64,000 bases of DNA, taken from NCBI RefSeq assembly GCF_004522095.1, contig NZ_SPUI01000004.1, forward strand, positions 620,001-684,000, given 5' to 3'. Positions within the stretch are counted from its first letter, which is position 1, and each line of letters starts with the position of its first letter. The notes under the pieces are model-generated. The model made no database searches and was not told where the DNA came from. It worked only from the letters and a program-made list of their open reading frames with translations. This DNA comes from Nocardioides sp. 503 (GTDB taxonomy: Bacteria; Actinomycetota; Actinomycetes; Propionibacteriales; Nocardioidaceae). Positions 25,215 to 32,657 of the stretch are shown here, piece by piece. Made by a program: the position numbers and the translations under genes.

Positions 25215-26456
25215 ATGGCCATCGCCGACGTCAAGGAGTACACCCACCTCACCGAGGAGGAGGTCGAACAGCTCGGCCGTGAGCTCGACGCGATCCGCGC
25301 CGACATCGAGGAGTCCCGCAACGCCGACGACGCGGCGTACATCAACCGGATGATCAAGCTCCAGCGCGGCCTCGCGGCCGCCGGCCGGGTCACGCTGATG
25401 GCGGGGACCCAGTCGCGCCGCACCCGCGTGCCGGCCGCCGTGCTCGGCGGGAGCCTGCTCGGCCTGGCCAAGATCCTCGAGAACATGGAGATCGGCCACA
25501 ACGTCATGCACGGCCAGTGGGACTGGATGAACGACCCGGAGATCCACTCCAGCAACTGGGAGTGGGACACCGCGCAGCCGGCCGAGCAGTGGAAGCACTC
25601 CCACAACTACGTGCACCACCAGTTCACCAACGTCCTGGGCCACGACAACGACGTGGGCTACGGCATCCTGCGCATGGCCCGCGAGCAGAAGTGGCACCCC
25701 TACTACCTCGGTCAGCCGGTCTACAACGCGCTGCTGGCCTCGCTCTTCCAGTGGGGCGTCGCGCTCCACGACCTGGACCTGGAGCGGATCCGCAAGGGCG
25801 AGAAGGACCCGAAGGAGATGAAGCGGCAGCTGCGCCAGATCCTGCGCAAGGGCCGCAACCAGATCCTCAAGGACTACGTCGTCTACCCCGCGCTGTCCGG
25901 CCGGCAGTGGAGGACGACGCTGGTCACCAACGCCAGCGCCAACCTCGCACGCAACCTGTGGTCCTACATGATCATCTTCTGCGGCCACTTCCCCGACGGC
26001 GCGATGCACTTCACCGAGGAGGAGCTCGAGGACGAGACCCGCGCGGAGTGGTACCTGCGCCAGATGCTCGGCTCGGCCAACTTCGAGGGCGGCCGCACAC
26101 TGCACGTCCTCAGCGGCAGCCTCGGCTACCAGATCGAGCACCACCTGTTCCCCGACCTCCCGAGCAACCGCTACCCGGAGATCGCGGTCAAGGTGCGGGC
26201 GCTGTGCGACAAGTACGACATCCCCTACACGATCGGGCCGCTGCACCGGCAGTACGGCCAGGCGCTGCGCACGATCATGAAGCTGTCGCTGCCCAACCAC
26301 ATGACCTCCTCGGACGACCCCGCCCCGCCGGAGCGCCGCGACACGGCGAACGAGCCGCCGCGCGACCGCAAGCGCCGCTCCGACGAGGAGCGCCAGCCGC
26401 GTCGTCGCGAGCTGGGCGCCTACGCGCGCAGCCCCCGCGAGCGGGAGCACGACTGA
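25215..26456 (+). CDS. Membrane acyl-CoA desaturase (DesA3-like)
   Basis: A 413-residue di-iron membrane desaturase. The histidine boxes are GHNVMHGQWD (about 94-103), HNYVHHQFTN (about 130-139) and QIEHHLFPDLPS (about 307-318). Between the second and third lie hydrophobic stretches shorter than in animal enzymes, as in the DesA3/linoleoyl-CoA desaturase group. With the upstream reductase it should insert a cis double bond, probably delta-9, into long acyl chains and adjust membrane fluidity. The last 40 residues are Arg/Glu-rich and cytoplasmic. GGAAGGAAA precedes the ATG. Confidence 0.92.
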   Translation: MAIADVKEYTHLTEEEVEQLGRELDAIRADIEESRNADDAAYINRMIKLQRGLAAAGRVTLMAGTQSRRTRVPAAVLGGSLLGLAKILENMEIGHNVMHGQWDWMNDPEIHSSNWEWDTAQPAEQWKHSHNYVHHQFTNVLGHDNDVGYGILRMAREQKWHPYYLGQPVYNALLASLFQWGVALHDLDLERIRKGEKDPKEMKRQLRQILRKGRNQILKDYVVYPALSGRQWRTTLVTNASANLARNLWSYMIIFCGHFPDGAMHFTEEELEDETRAEWYLRQMLGSANFEGGRTLHVLSGSLGYQIEHHLFPDLPSNRYPEIAVKVRALCDKYDIPYTIGPLHRQYGQALRTIMKLSLPNHMTSSDDPAPPERRDTANEPPRDRKRRSDEERQPRRRELGAYARSPREREHD

Positions 26457-26866
26457 TGGACGCCGCGCCGACGACCTTCGCCGAGCTGCCGCGCGACCCC
26501 CGGCTGGGGGTGCCGGTGCCGTTCGCCTGCTCCTCGGCGGCGCAGCTGGACAAGCGCCGGGTCACGCAGTGCGCGCTGAGCCGCGTGTGCGGTGTCTGCG
26601 GCACCGGCCTGGGCCGGCCGATCGCGTTCCTCGGCTCGGCCGTCGAGGAGGGCCGCAACGCCTTCCACTTCCCGCCCACGCACGAGGAGTGCGCCGCGGC
26701 CCTGCTGGCGGCGTACGACGGGGTCGGCGAGGCCGTGCTCGGACAGGACGAGCCGCTCGGCTCGTGGGTGGTGGTGACCACCGCCAGCTTCGAGTTCGTG
26801 CGGCCCGGCCGTGACGACCTCGACCGACGGCCCACCTTCCAGCTGACCAGGGTGCTGTCGGGCTAG
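26456..26866 (+). CDS. Small cysteine-motif protein coupled to the desaturase
   Basis: A 136-residue protein. VCGVCGTGLG (about 42-51) with a later HEEC (about 76-79) forms a possible CxxC-HxxC zinc site. It has no signal peptide. The rest is a mixed alpha/beta sequence with WVVVTTASFEFVRPG near the C-terminus. The start ATG overlaps the desaturase stop by one base (TGATG), which strongly implies cotranslation. Function unknown. A metal-binding accessory or an unrelated rider are both possible. Confidence 0.7.
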   Translation: MDAAPTTFAELPRDPRLGVPVPFACSSAAQLDKRRVTQCALSRVCGVCGTGLGRPIAFLGSAVEEGRNAFHFPPTHEECAAALLAAYDGVGEAVLGQDEPLGSWVVVTTASFEFVRPGRDDLDRRPTFQLTRVLSG

Positions 26867-26869
26867 TTT
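26864..26869 (+). promoter_or_regulatory. -10 box, leaderless start of the LigD-polymerase gene
   Basis: TAGTTT begins in the preceding gene's stop codon and ends 6 nt before ATG 26876. Confidence 0.55.
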
Positions 26870-26875
26870 GGCCCC

Positions 26876-27958
26876 ATGCCGAAGACGCCTGCCGCCGAGG
26901 TCGACGCCGGGGGACGTGCGGTGCGCGTGTCCAGCCCCGACCGGGTGATCTACGAGGCCACCGACACGACGCCCGAGGTCACCAAGCTGATGGTGGCGCA
27001 GTACTTCGCCGTCGTCGACGACGGCCTGATGCGCGCGCTGCGCGACCGGCCGACCGCGCTGGAGCGCTGGCCCGCCGGCGTACGGCCGGAGATCAGGCTC
27101 GCGACGGGACGGCCGGGGGAGAAGGCCGACGCGTTCTACCAGAAGCGGGTGCCGAGGGGCGCGCCCGACTACCTCGAGAGCGTCGAGATCACCTTCCCGT
27201 CCGGGCGCACCGCCGAGGAGATCGTGCCCACCGAGATCGCGGTGCCGGTCTGGTGCGCCCACATGGGCACCCTCACCTTCCACCCCTGGCCGGTGCGGCG
27301 CAGCGACGTCGACCGCCCCGACGAGCTGCGCATCGACCTCGACCCGCAGCCCGGCACGGGCTTCGGTGACGCCGTGCGCGTGGCCGGCGTGGCCAAGGAG
27401 CTGTTGGAGGAGCTCGGGCTGCGCGGCTTCGTGAAGACCTCGGGCAACCGGGGGATCCACGTCTACGTGCGGATCCGCCCGGAGTGGGAGTTCGCCGACG
27501 TGCGCCACGCGGCCATCGGCTTCGGTCGCGCGCTGGAGCAGCGCGACGACCAGGTGACCACCGCCTGGTGGAAGGAGGAGCGCGGCGAGCGGATCTTCGT
27601 CGACTTCAACCAGAACACCCGCGACCGCACGATCGCCTCGGCCTACTCGCTGCGCCCGCTCCCCGGCGCCCCGGTCTCCACACCGCTGCACTGGGACGAG
27701 CTGCCCGAGGTGAGCGACCCGAGCGTCTTCAACCTGTTCACCGTCCCGGAGCGGCTCGCCGACGGGGACCCGTGGGCCGGCATCGACGACGAGGCCTACT
27801 CCCTGGAGCCGCTGCTGGCGCTGTGGGAGGAGCTGCCGGGGGGCGAGCTCAACTACCCGCCTGACCACCCCAAGATGCCCGGCGAGCCGCCGCGGGTGCA
27901 GCCCAGCAAGAAGGTCGAGGCGCACTGGGACGAGGACGGCAACCGCCTCGAGGACTGA
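26876..27958 (+). CDS. LigD-type primase-polymerase (NHEJ Pol domain)
   Basis: A 360-residue stand-alone LigD polymerase domain of the archaeo-eukaryotic primase family, which fills gaps with ribonucleotides in bacterial end joining. Segments include VKTSGNRGIHVYVRI and LRIDLDPQPG, the latter carrying the metal-binding DxD. IFVDFNQNTRDRTIASAYSLR is the conserved C-terminal motif. There is no ligase or nuclease domain on the chain. An ATP-dependent ligase is encoded nearby on the opposite strand; no ku gene is in the window. Confidence 0.9.
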   Translation: MPKTPAAEVDAGGRAVRVSSPDRVIYEATDTTPEVTKLMVAQYFAVVDDGLMRALRDRPTALERWPAGVRPEIRLATGRPGEKADAFYQKRVPRGAPDYLESVEITFPSGRTAEEIVPTEIAVPVWCAHMGTLTFHPWPVRRSDVDRPDELRIDLDPQPGTGFGDAVRVAGVAKELLEELGLRGFVKTSGNRGIHVYVRIRPEWEFADVRHAAIGFGRALEQRDDQVTTAWWKEERGERIFVDFNQNTRDRTIASAYSLRPLPGAPVSTPLHWDELPEVSDPSVFNLFTVPERLADGDPWAGIDDEAYSLEPLLALWEELPGGELNYPPDHPKMPGEPPRVQPSKKVEAHWDEDGNRLED

Positions 27959-27974
27959 CGCGGTCGCACGCACG

Positions 27975-28020
27975 GGAGCCCCGCCCGGTCGCTCCTCGCG
28001 GAGCGGGTGGGCGGGGCTCC
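27975..28020. terminator. Hairpin terminator after the LigD-polymerase gene
   Basis: GGAGCCCCGCCC pairs with its perfect complement at 28009-28020, and the loop contains a second small hairpin. It lies 16 bp after the stop. Confidence 0.65.
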
Positions 28021-28286
28021 TGGCCGATCCGGTGGCGCACCCTCCCGGGCGCCGGCCGCGGCCTCACGGCCGGGGCGGGATCCTTGCTCCCCTCGAAACC
28101 GCGCCTTCGTGCTCCCCCCAGCCACACGAATTCGTTGTTTCGATCCACATAACCTAGGTAGCCGTCTTACACCCCCAGGCAACAGGAGATCCACACGATT
28201 GCCACATTCGACACTCTGGTGGGGCGCACGTGGCTGCTGTGGCCTGCGGGGACGGTGCGACCCGGCCTCAGGTGGAGCCCGGGCGC
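28021..28286. other. Intergenic region with AT-rich patch and possible 33-codon ORF
   Basis: This 266-bp gap is not convincingly coding. At 28121-28180 it is unusually AT-rich, with the palindrome ACGAATTCGT (28126-28135), and probably contains a promoter. AGGAGAT (28184-28190) is followed by TTG 28199, opening a 33-codon Trp/Cys/Arg-rich ORF to 28300, which overlaps the end of the minus-strand gene. An ATT one base earlier opens another frame. I cannot say that either is translated. Confidence 0.35.
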
Positions 28287-28829
28287 TCAGACCCCGGTGA
28301 CGCCCTCGCCGGTGCCGCCGGCCTGCTCGTCGAAGCTCTCGTGCTCCAGCAGGTGCAGGACGGGCACGCCGATCTTGCGCCGGGCCTGGCTGGTCCAGTC
28401 GAGGTGGAAGAACTCCGCGACGACGTGGGGCCGGGTGAGGATGATCGCCTCGCGGCCGTCGACCTCGGTGACCTTGGTGGCCAGGGCCTCGATCGGGGGG
28501 TCGGTCACGACCGTGCCGCTGCCGATCGTGGCGCCGACGGCGGTGAGCGCCTCCAGCGTGTGGCGCAGCTCGCGCTCGGAGCGCTCCTCGCAGTCGTGGC
28601 GTACGGCGTCGAGGTCGACGTCGCTCATGGACATGCCGGGCGAGGCCAGCATCTCGCCGGCCGACAGGGACCCCATGGAGGCCTCGATGCGCGCCGCGGC
28701 GTCCTCGAGCGGCAGCAGCACGTGGTAGGTCACGGGGTCGTCGAGCCCCTCGTGGAGCGAGCGCAGCTGCGCGGCGTCACCCGGCGTGAGCTCCTGCTCG
28801 ATCAGCAGCACGACGTCGTAGTCAGCCAT
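28287..28829 (-). CDS. Unknown protein coupled to the DNA ligase gene
   Basis: A 180-residue soluble protein starting ADYDVVLLIEQELTPGDAAQ, with HVLLPLEDAAARIEASMGSL at about 33-52 and DGREAIILTRPHVVAEFFHL near 130. The first strand and the alternating hydrophobic pattern suggest an alpha/beta, possibly universal-stress-like, fold. That is a guess. It has no catalytic motif I recognise. ATG 28829 is chosen because the longer frame runs into the ligase coding sequence. It overlaps the ligase 3' end by 8 nt, so it is in that operon. Confidence 0.75.
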   Translation of the reverse strand: MADYDVVLLIEQELTPGDAAQLRSLHEGLDDPVTYHVLLPLEDAAARIEASMGSLSAGEMLASPGMSMSDVDLDAVRHDCEERSERELRHTLEALTAVGATIGSGTVVTDPPIEALATKVTEVDGREAIILTRPHVVAEFFHLDWTSQARRKIGVPVLHLLEHESFDEQAGGTGEGVTGV

Positions 28830-29973
28830 CTGTGTCTCTCCTGGCGTTGTCGGTGGTCGAGCTCGGTCGAGCACTGAGAACACTAGCGAGGTCGTAGCGC
28901 ACGGGTTGCTCCAGTTGGTCGTAGCCGCACGACTCGGGGTCGCGGTCGGGCCGCCAGCGCTTGAAGTGGGCGGTGTGGCGGAAGCGCCGGCCCTCCATGG
29001 CGTCGTACTTGACCTCGAGGACGCGCTCGGGCCGCAGCGGTGTGAAGCTCAGGTCCTTGCCCGCGCTCCAGCGGCTCTGCGTGCCCGGCACCCGGTCGGG
29101 GTTGGCGATCGCCTGCGGGTTGTCCGGGCCCGCCCAGGCCGACCACGGGTGGTCGGCGATGTCGCACACCAGCGGCTGGAGCTCCTCGATGAGCTCGGCG
29201 CGGCGCTTCTGGGTGAAGGAGGCGCTCACGCCGACGTGCTGCAGCTGGCCGCCGGCGTAGAGGCCGAGCAGCAGGCTGCCGAGGAGCGGCTGCTCCGGGG
29301 TGCTGGTCTTGTGCTCGCGGTAGCCGCAGACGACGACGTCGGCCGTGCGCTCGTGCTTGACCTTCATCATCGTGCGGCCGTTGGGGGTGTAGGGCGCGTC
29401 CAGCGGCTTGGCGATCACGCCGTCCAGCCCCGCGCCCTCGAAGGTGGTGAACCACTCCTGGGCCACGGCCGGGTCGTCGGTCGTGCGCGTGAGGTAGCAG
29501 GGGCCCTCGAGCCCGGAGAACGACGCCTCCAGCTCGGCGCGCCGCTCCCGCAGCGGCCGGTCGACGTACGACTCGTCGCCGAGGGCCAGCAGGTCGAAGA
29601 TCACGAAGCCGGCCGGCGTCGTCTCGCTCAGCATCGTGACGCGCGACTGGGCCGGGTGGATGCGCTCCTGCAGCACCTCGAACTCCAGCCGGTCGCCGTC
29701 GGGGGAGATGCTCGCGACGAACAGCTCGCCGTCGACGACGCAGCGCTCGGGCAGCTGCTCCTTGATCGCCTCGACCACCTCGGGGAAGTAACGGGTCAGC
29801 GGCTTGGTGTTGCGGCTGGTCAGCTCGACCTCGTCGCCGTCGCGGAAGACCAGGCATCGGAAGCCGTCCCACTTGGGCTCGAAGACCAGGCCGCCGTGCT
29901 TGGCCGGGTCGGGCACCCCGGCGACGGCCTTGGCGAGCATCGGCTGGACGGGCGGCATGACGGGCAGGTCCAC
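28822..29973 (-). CDS. ATP-dependent DNA ligase (LigC/LigD ligase type)
   Basis: A 383-residue single-chain ligase. The adenylation motif FEPKWDGFRCLVF (about 31-43) carries the nucleotidyl-lysine in KWDG. Further nucleotidyltransferase motifs are CVVDGELFV, EGAGLDGVIAKPL and MMKVKHERTADVVV, after which an OB-fold domain follows. It seals DNA breaks and probably works with the LigD-type polymerase 2 kb away in end joining or excision repair. The start is GTG 29973, with ATG 29958 an alternative. Confidence 0.9.
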   Translation of the reverse strand: MDLPVMPPVQPMLAKAVAGVPDPAKHGGLVFEPKWDGFRCLVFRDGDEVELTSRNTKPLTRYFPEVVEAIKEQLPERCVVDGELFVASISPDGDRLEFEVLQERIHPAQSRVTMLSETTPAGFVIFDLLALGDESYVDRPLRERRAELEASFSGLEGPCYLTRTTDDPAVAQEWFTTFEGAGLDGVIAKPLDAPYTPNGRTMMKVKHERTADVVVCGYREHKTSTPEQPLLGSLLLGLYAGGQLQHVGVSASFTQKRRAELIEELQPLVCDIADHPWSAWAGPDNPQAIANPDRVPGTQSRWSAGKDLSFTPLRPERVLEVKYDAMEGRRFRHTAHFKRWRPDRDPESCGYDQLEQPVRYDLASVLSARPSSTTDNARRDTDG

Positions 29974-30092
29974 GCCCCGAGGCTATGCCACGTCGTGGAC
30001 GCCCGAGGCGAGCTCGGTCCAGACCGGTGGCAGGCGTCTGCTCACCGATGAAGTACAGTAAGTTACTCAAGAATGAACAAAAAGGGGGAGGC

Positions 30093-30527
30093 ATGAGCGT
30101 GGGTCCGTCGATCGGGTACGTGCCGGGCGTCTACGACCTCTTCCACGTCGGCCACCTCAACGTGCTGCGCCAGGCGCGCGAGCTGTGCGACGTGCTGGTC
30201 GCCGGGGTCGTCTCCGACGAGATGTGCCGGCAGGCCAAGGGCATGGTCCCGTTCGTGCCGCTGGAGGAGCGGCTCGCGATCGTGGACGCGATCGGCATCG
30301 TGGACGCGACCTACGCCGAGACCACCCCCGACAAGCGCGACGCGTGGGCCCAGGTCGGCTTCCACCGGGTCTTCAAGGGCGACGACTGGCGCGGCACCGA
30401 GCGCGGCGACGCGCTCGAGCGCACGATGGCGCCGCTCGGCGTCGAGGTCGTCTACTTCCCCTACACCGTGCACACCTCCAGCACCCAGCTGCGCGCGGTG
30501 ATCACGGCCGCCAGGCCCGCCTCGTGA
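30093..30527 (+). CDS. Cytidylyltransferase (glycerol-3-phosphate/phosphocholine type)
   Basis: A 144-residue nucleotidyltransferase. VPGVYDLFHVGHLNVLRQA holds the HxGH catalytic motif and HTSSTQLRAVI the C-terminal IS/TSTxxR motif. It condenses CTP with a phosphorylated alcohol, giving CDP-glycerol, CDP-ribitol or CDP-choline-like donors; the substrate cannot be read from the sequence. A strong AAAGGGGGAGG precedes ATG 30093. It is followed by a LicD-containing gene through a GTGA overlap, so product and user of the activated group are coupled. Confidence 0.88.
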   Translation: MSVGPSIGYVPGVYDLFHVGHLNVLRQARELCDVLVAGVVSDEMCRQAKGMVPFVPLEERLAIVDAIGIVDATYAETTPDKRDAWAQVGFHRVFKGDDWRGTERGDALERTMAPLGVEVVYFPYTVHTSSTQLRAVITAARPAS

Positions 30528-32125
30528 CGACGGCGCCTGCGCGGGTCGCGACGGGAGCGCGGGTCGACGACGCCGGCGTCCTCGTCCGCACTCCGGTCGA
30601 GGGACCGCTGGTCGTCAGCCTCGACGGCCGCTACGTCTGGGCGTTCACCGCCGCGCGCGACGGCCGGGCGCACCGCGGAGGCGTGCTGGTGCCGTGGCCG
30701 GAGGTGCTGCGGCCGTTCCTGAGCGGCTGGAGCCGGGTGCGGGTCGCCGGCGCGGACGGTCGGCAGGTGCTCCTCGACGAGGAGGTGCGCCTCGGCGACG
30801 GCGACGGGCGGGTCGCGGTGGTCGACGCCCAGGGCCTGCCGCTGGCCGTCGACAAGGTCGGCCACCTGGGCCGCGCGTTCTCCGCCACCGACGCGGGCGT
30901 GCGCGACGAGATCCTCGCCGGCACCCAGCGCGCCCTCACCGACCTGAGCGAGGCGTGCGGCCTCACGGCGTACCTCAGCTACGGCGCGCTCCTCGGGGCC
31001 GTGCGCGACGGCGCGATGATCGCCCACGACTCCGACACCGACGTCTGCTACCTCAGCCACGAGACCTCGCCGGCGGACCTGATCCTGGAGTCCTACCGCG
31101 TCGAGCGCGCCCTGAGGGACCTCGGCTGGAACCTCCTGCGGATGTCCGGCGGCGACCTCAAGCTGCTGCTGCCGCTGAGCGACGGCCGGGTGTGCCACAT
31201 CGACGTCTTCGTGGCCTTCCGGGTGGCCGGGACGTTCTACCAGCTCGGCAACCGCAGCGGTCGCCTGCCGGAGTCGGCGATCCTGCCGCTGTCGACCGTC
31301 GAGCTGCACGGCTTCGAGCTCCCCGCCCCCGCGCGCCCCGAGGAGATGCTGGCGTTCGTCTACGGCCCGTCCTGGCGGGTGCCGGACCCGTCCTTCCAGT
31401 ACGCCGACCCGGTGGCCGGCGTGCGCCGCCTCGACGGCTGGCTGCGCGGCTTCCGCACCGACATGGGGCGGTGGACCGCCTTCCACCACGGGGAGGCGCG
31501 GGGCGTGCCGCGGCGCCGGTCCTCGTTCGCCCGGTGGGTGCACCGGCAGCTGCCCGCGGGGGACACCGTGGCCGACGTCGGCGCCGGCACCGGTCGCGAC
31601 GCCCTGTGGTTCGGCACCCGCGGCCGACCCGTGCTGGCCTACGACTTCTCCCGCGCCGCACGCAGCCGGCTGGCGCGCCGGGCGCGCCGGCGCAAGCTCC
31701 CCGTCGAGGCCCGGCTGCTGGTGCTCAACGAGCTGCGCAGCGTCCTGGTGACCGGAGCCGAGCTGGCGCGGGCCGAGCCCCACCTCTACGCGCGCCACGT
31801 CCTGGGCAGCCTCGACGACGCGGCCCGCGCGAACCTCTGGCTGCTCTCGCGCATGGCGCTGCGCCGCGGCGGCCTGCTGTTCCTGGAGTTCAGCGCCACG
31901 ACCGGCCGGAGCCTGCCCGAGCCGGAGCCCGCCGGGCTCGTGCGGCGCCTCGCGCCCGACGTCGTACGGCGTGAGGTCGAGGCGGCCGGTGGGCTCGTCG
32001 AGCTCGAGGAGCTGGGACCCGGCGAGGACCTGTTCGACCGGCCCGACCCCGCCGTCTGCCGCATGCGCGTCGCCTGGCCGGGCCCGCGAGACCACCGCAG
32101 CACTCCTGAGAGGACCACCTCATGA
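30524..32125 (+). CDS. LicD-like phosphotransferase fused to a methyltransferase
   Basis: A 533-residue protein with three parts. Residues 1-120 are an uncharacterised beta-rich region. Residues about 140-300 are LicD-like, with SYGALLGAVRDGAMIAHDSD and its acidic nucleotidyltransferase residues. Residues about 340-520 are a class I SAM methyltransferase with TVADVGAGTGRDALWF. LicD proteins add phosphocholine or similar groups to surface glycans. It probably decorates an envelope polymer using the product of the upstream enzyme. No signal peptide; cytoplasmic. Confidence 0.85.
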   Translation: MTTAPARVATGARVDDAGVLVRTPVEGPLVVSLDGRYVWAFTAARDGRAHRGGVLVPWPEVLRPFLSGWSRVRVAGADGRQVLLDEEVRLGDGDGRVAVVDAQGLPLAVDKVGHLGRAFSATDAGVRDEILAGTQRALTDLSEACGLTAYLSYGALLGAVRDGAMIAHDSDTDVCYLSHETSPADLILESYRVERALRDLGWNLLRMSGGDLKLLLPLSDGRVCHIDVFVAFRVAGTFYQLGNRSGRLPESAILPLSTVELHGFELPAPARPEEMLAFVYGPSWRVPDPSFQYADPVAGVRRLDGWLRGFRTDMGRWTAFHHGEARGVPRRRSSFARWVHRQLPAGDTVADVGAGTGRDALWFGTRGRPVLAYDFSRAARSRLARRARRRKLPVEARLLVLNELRSVLVTGAELARAEPHLYARHVLGSLDDAARANLWLLSRMALRRGGLLFLEFSATTGRSLPEPEPAGLVRRLAPDVVRREVEAAGGLVELEELGPGEDLFDRPDPAVCRMRVAWPGPRDHRSTPERTTS

Positions 32126-32376
32126 CCAGCCCCCTCGACCCGATCCGGTCCCGCCTGGCGATCGGACGCGACCGCGCCGCCCGCGCCCGCCGCCGCCGCA
32201 GCCTGGGGGTCTTCTCCCGCCTGTCGGCGCTGGAGGCCGAGGTGCAGGAGAACCGCCAGCTCAACCGCCGCATCGCCGAGCTCACCGACGTCGTCGCCGA
32301 GCTGCTCCTGCCGGTCGCCGACCGCGACGAGGAGCGCGTCCGGCAGGCGCTCGCCGACTACCGCGTCCGGCTCTGA
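32122..32376 (+). CDS. Small basic coiled-coil protein (DUF6752-like)
   Basis: 84 residues. An Arg-rich N-terminus (RDRAARARRRRSLGVF) is followed by a heptad-type coiled coil, SRLSALEAEVQENRQLNRRI, and LTDVVAELLLPVAD. It resembles the short DUF6752 family found in glycan clusters of Nocardioides as I recall. ATG 32122 overlaps the LicD gene stop, with GAGAGGA upstream, so it belongs to this operon. It may act as an adaptor of the LicD enzyme; that is a guess. Confidence 0.7.
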   Translation: MTSPLDPIRSRLAIGRDRAARARRRRSLGVFSRLSALEAEVQENRQLNRRIAELTDVVAELLLPVADRDEERVRQALADYRVRL

Positions 32377-32406
32377 CCTCCGGGGCGCTCTATCGTGGTG
32401 CCCCTA

Positions 32407-32485
32407 TCCCCGGTTGGTCTGCCGGCAGGGCCCGCCTGACTTTGAATCAGGACTAGCGACGTAGGTTCGACTCCTACCCGGGGAG
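32407..32485 (+). tRNA. tRNA-Gln(UUG)-like gene, atypical
   Basis: A cloverleaf can be drawn. Acceptor TCCCCGG (32407-32413) pairs with CCGGGGA (32478-32484). The anticodon arm CCTGA-CTTTGAA-TCAGG (32435-32451) has anticodon TTG at 32442-32444, and the T arm is GTAGG-TTCGACT-CCTAC (32461-32477). Oddities: a 9-nt variable region instead of 4-5, two bases between D and anticodon stems, and a weak four-pair D stem. CCA is not encoded. TATCGT at 32391-32396 is a good -10, and a strong terminator follows. It is either a diverged functional tRNA or a decaying one. Confidence 0.7.
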
Positions 32486-32505
32486 CGTCTGGTGCCGTCC
32501 GTGGA

Positions 32506-32540
32506 GCGGCCCCACGTCTCCCCCGAGGACGTGGGGCCGC
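32506..32540 (+). terminator. Terminator hairpin after the tRNA
   Basis: A perfect 13-bp stem, GCGGCCCCACGTC (32506-32518) with 32528-32540, and 9-nt loop, 20 bp after the tRNA. Confidence 0.75.
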
Positions 32541-32594
32541 CATACGTGGGCAGGGCGCGACGGCCCTGTCGTGTCGGCGTCGCCGCCGACGACA

Positions 32595-32631
32595 GCGGCC
32601 CCACGTCCCCCCCATGAGGACGTGGAGCCGC
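32595..32631 (-). terminator. Terminator hairpin for the minus-strand secreted-protein gene
   Basis: The same 13-nt arm as at 32506 recurs at 32595-32607 and pairs with 32619-32631 with one C-A mismatch. It lies 27 bp past the stop of the convergent gene. The two hairpins are 89 bp apart and are evidently duplicates. Confidence 0.65.
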
Positions 32632-32657
32632 AGTCGAGTCGCGAGGGTCGTCCAGCG

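Noticed and set aside
28883..30094. A 403-codon minus-strand frame overlapping the ligase gene
   Set aside because: It is a shifted frame of the ligase gene, Arg/Pro/Gly-rich with no motif. The ligase frame carries the KWDG lysine.
32407..32485. tRNA-Sec or allo-tRNA
   Set aside because: The anticodon is TTG, the acceptor has 7 bp and the T stem 5 bp, and there is no long variable arm.
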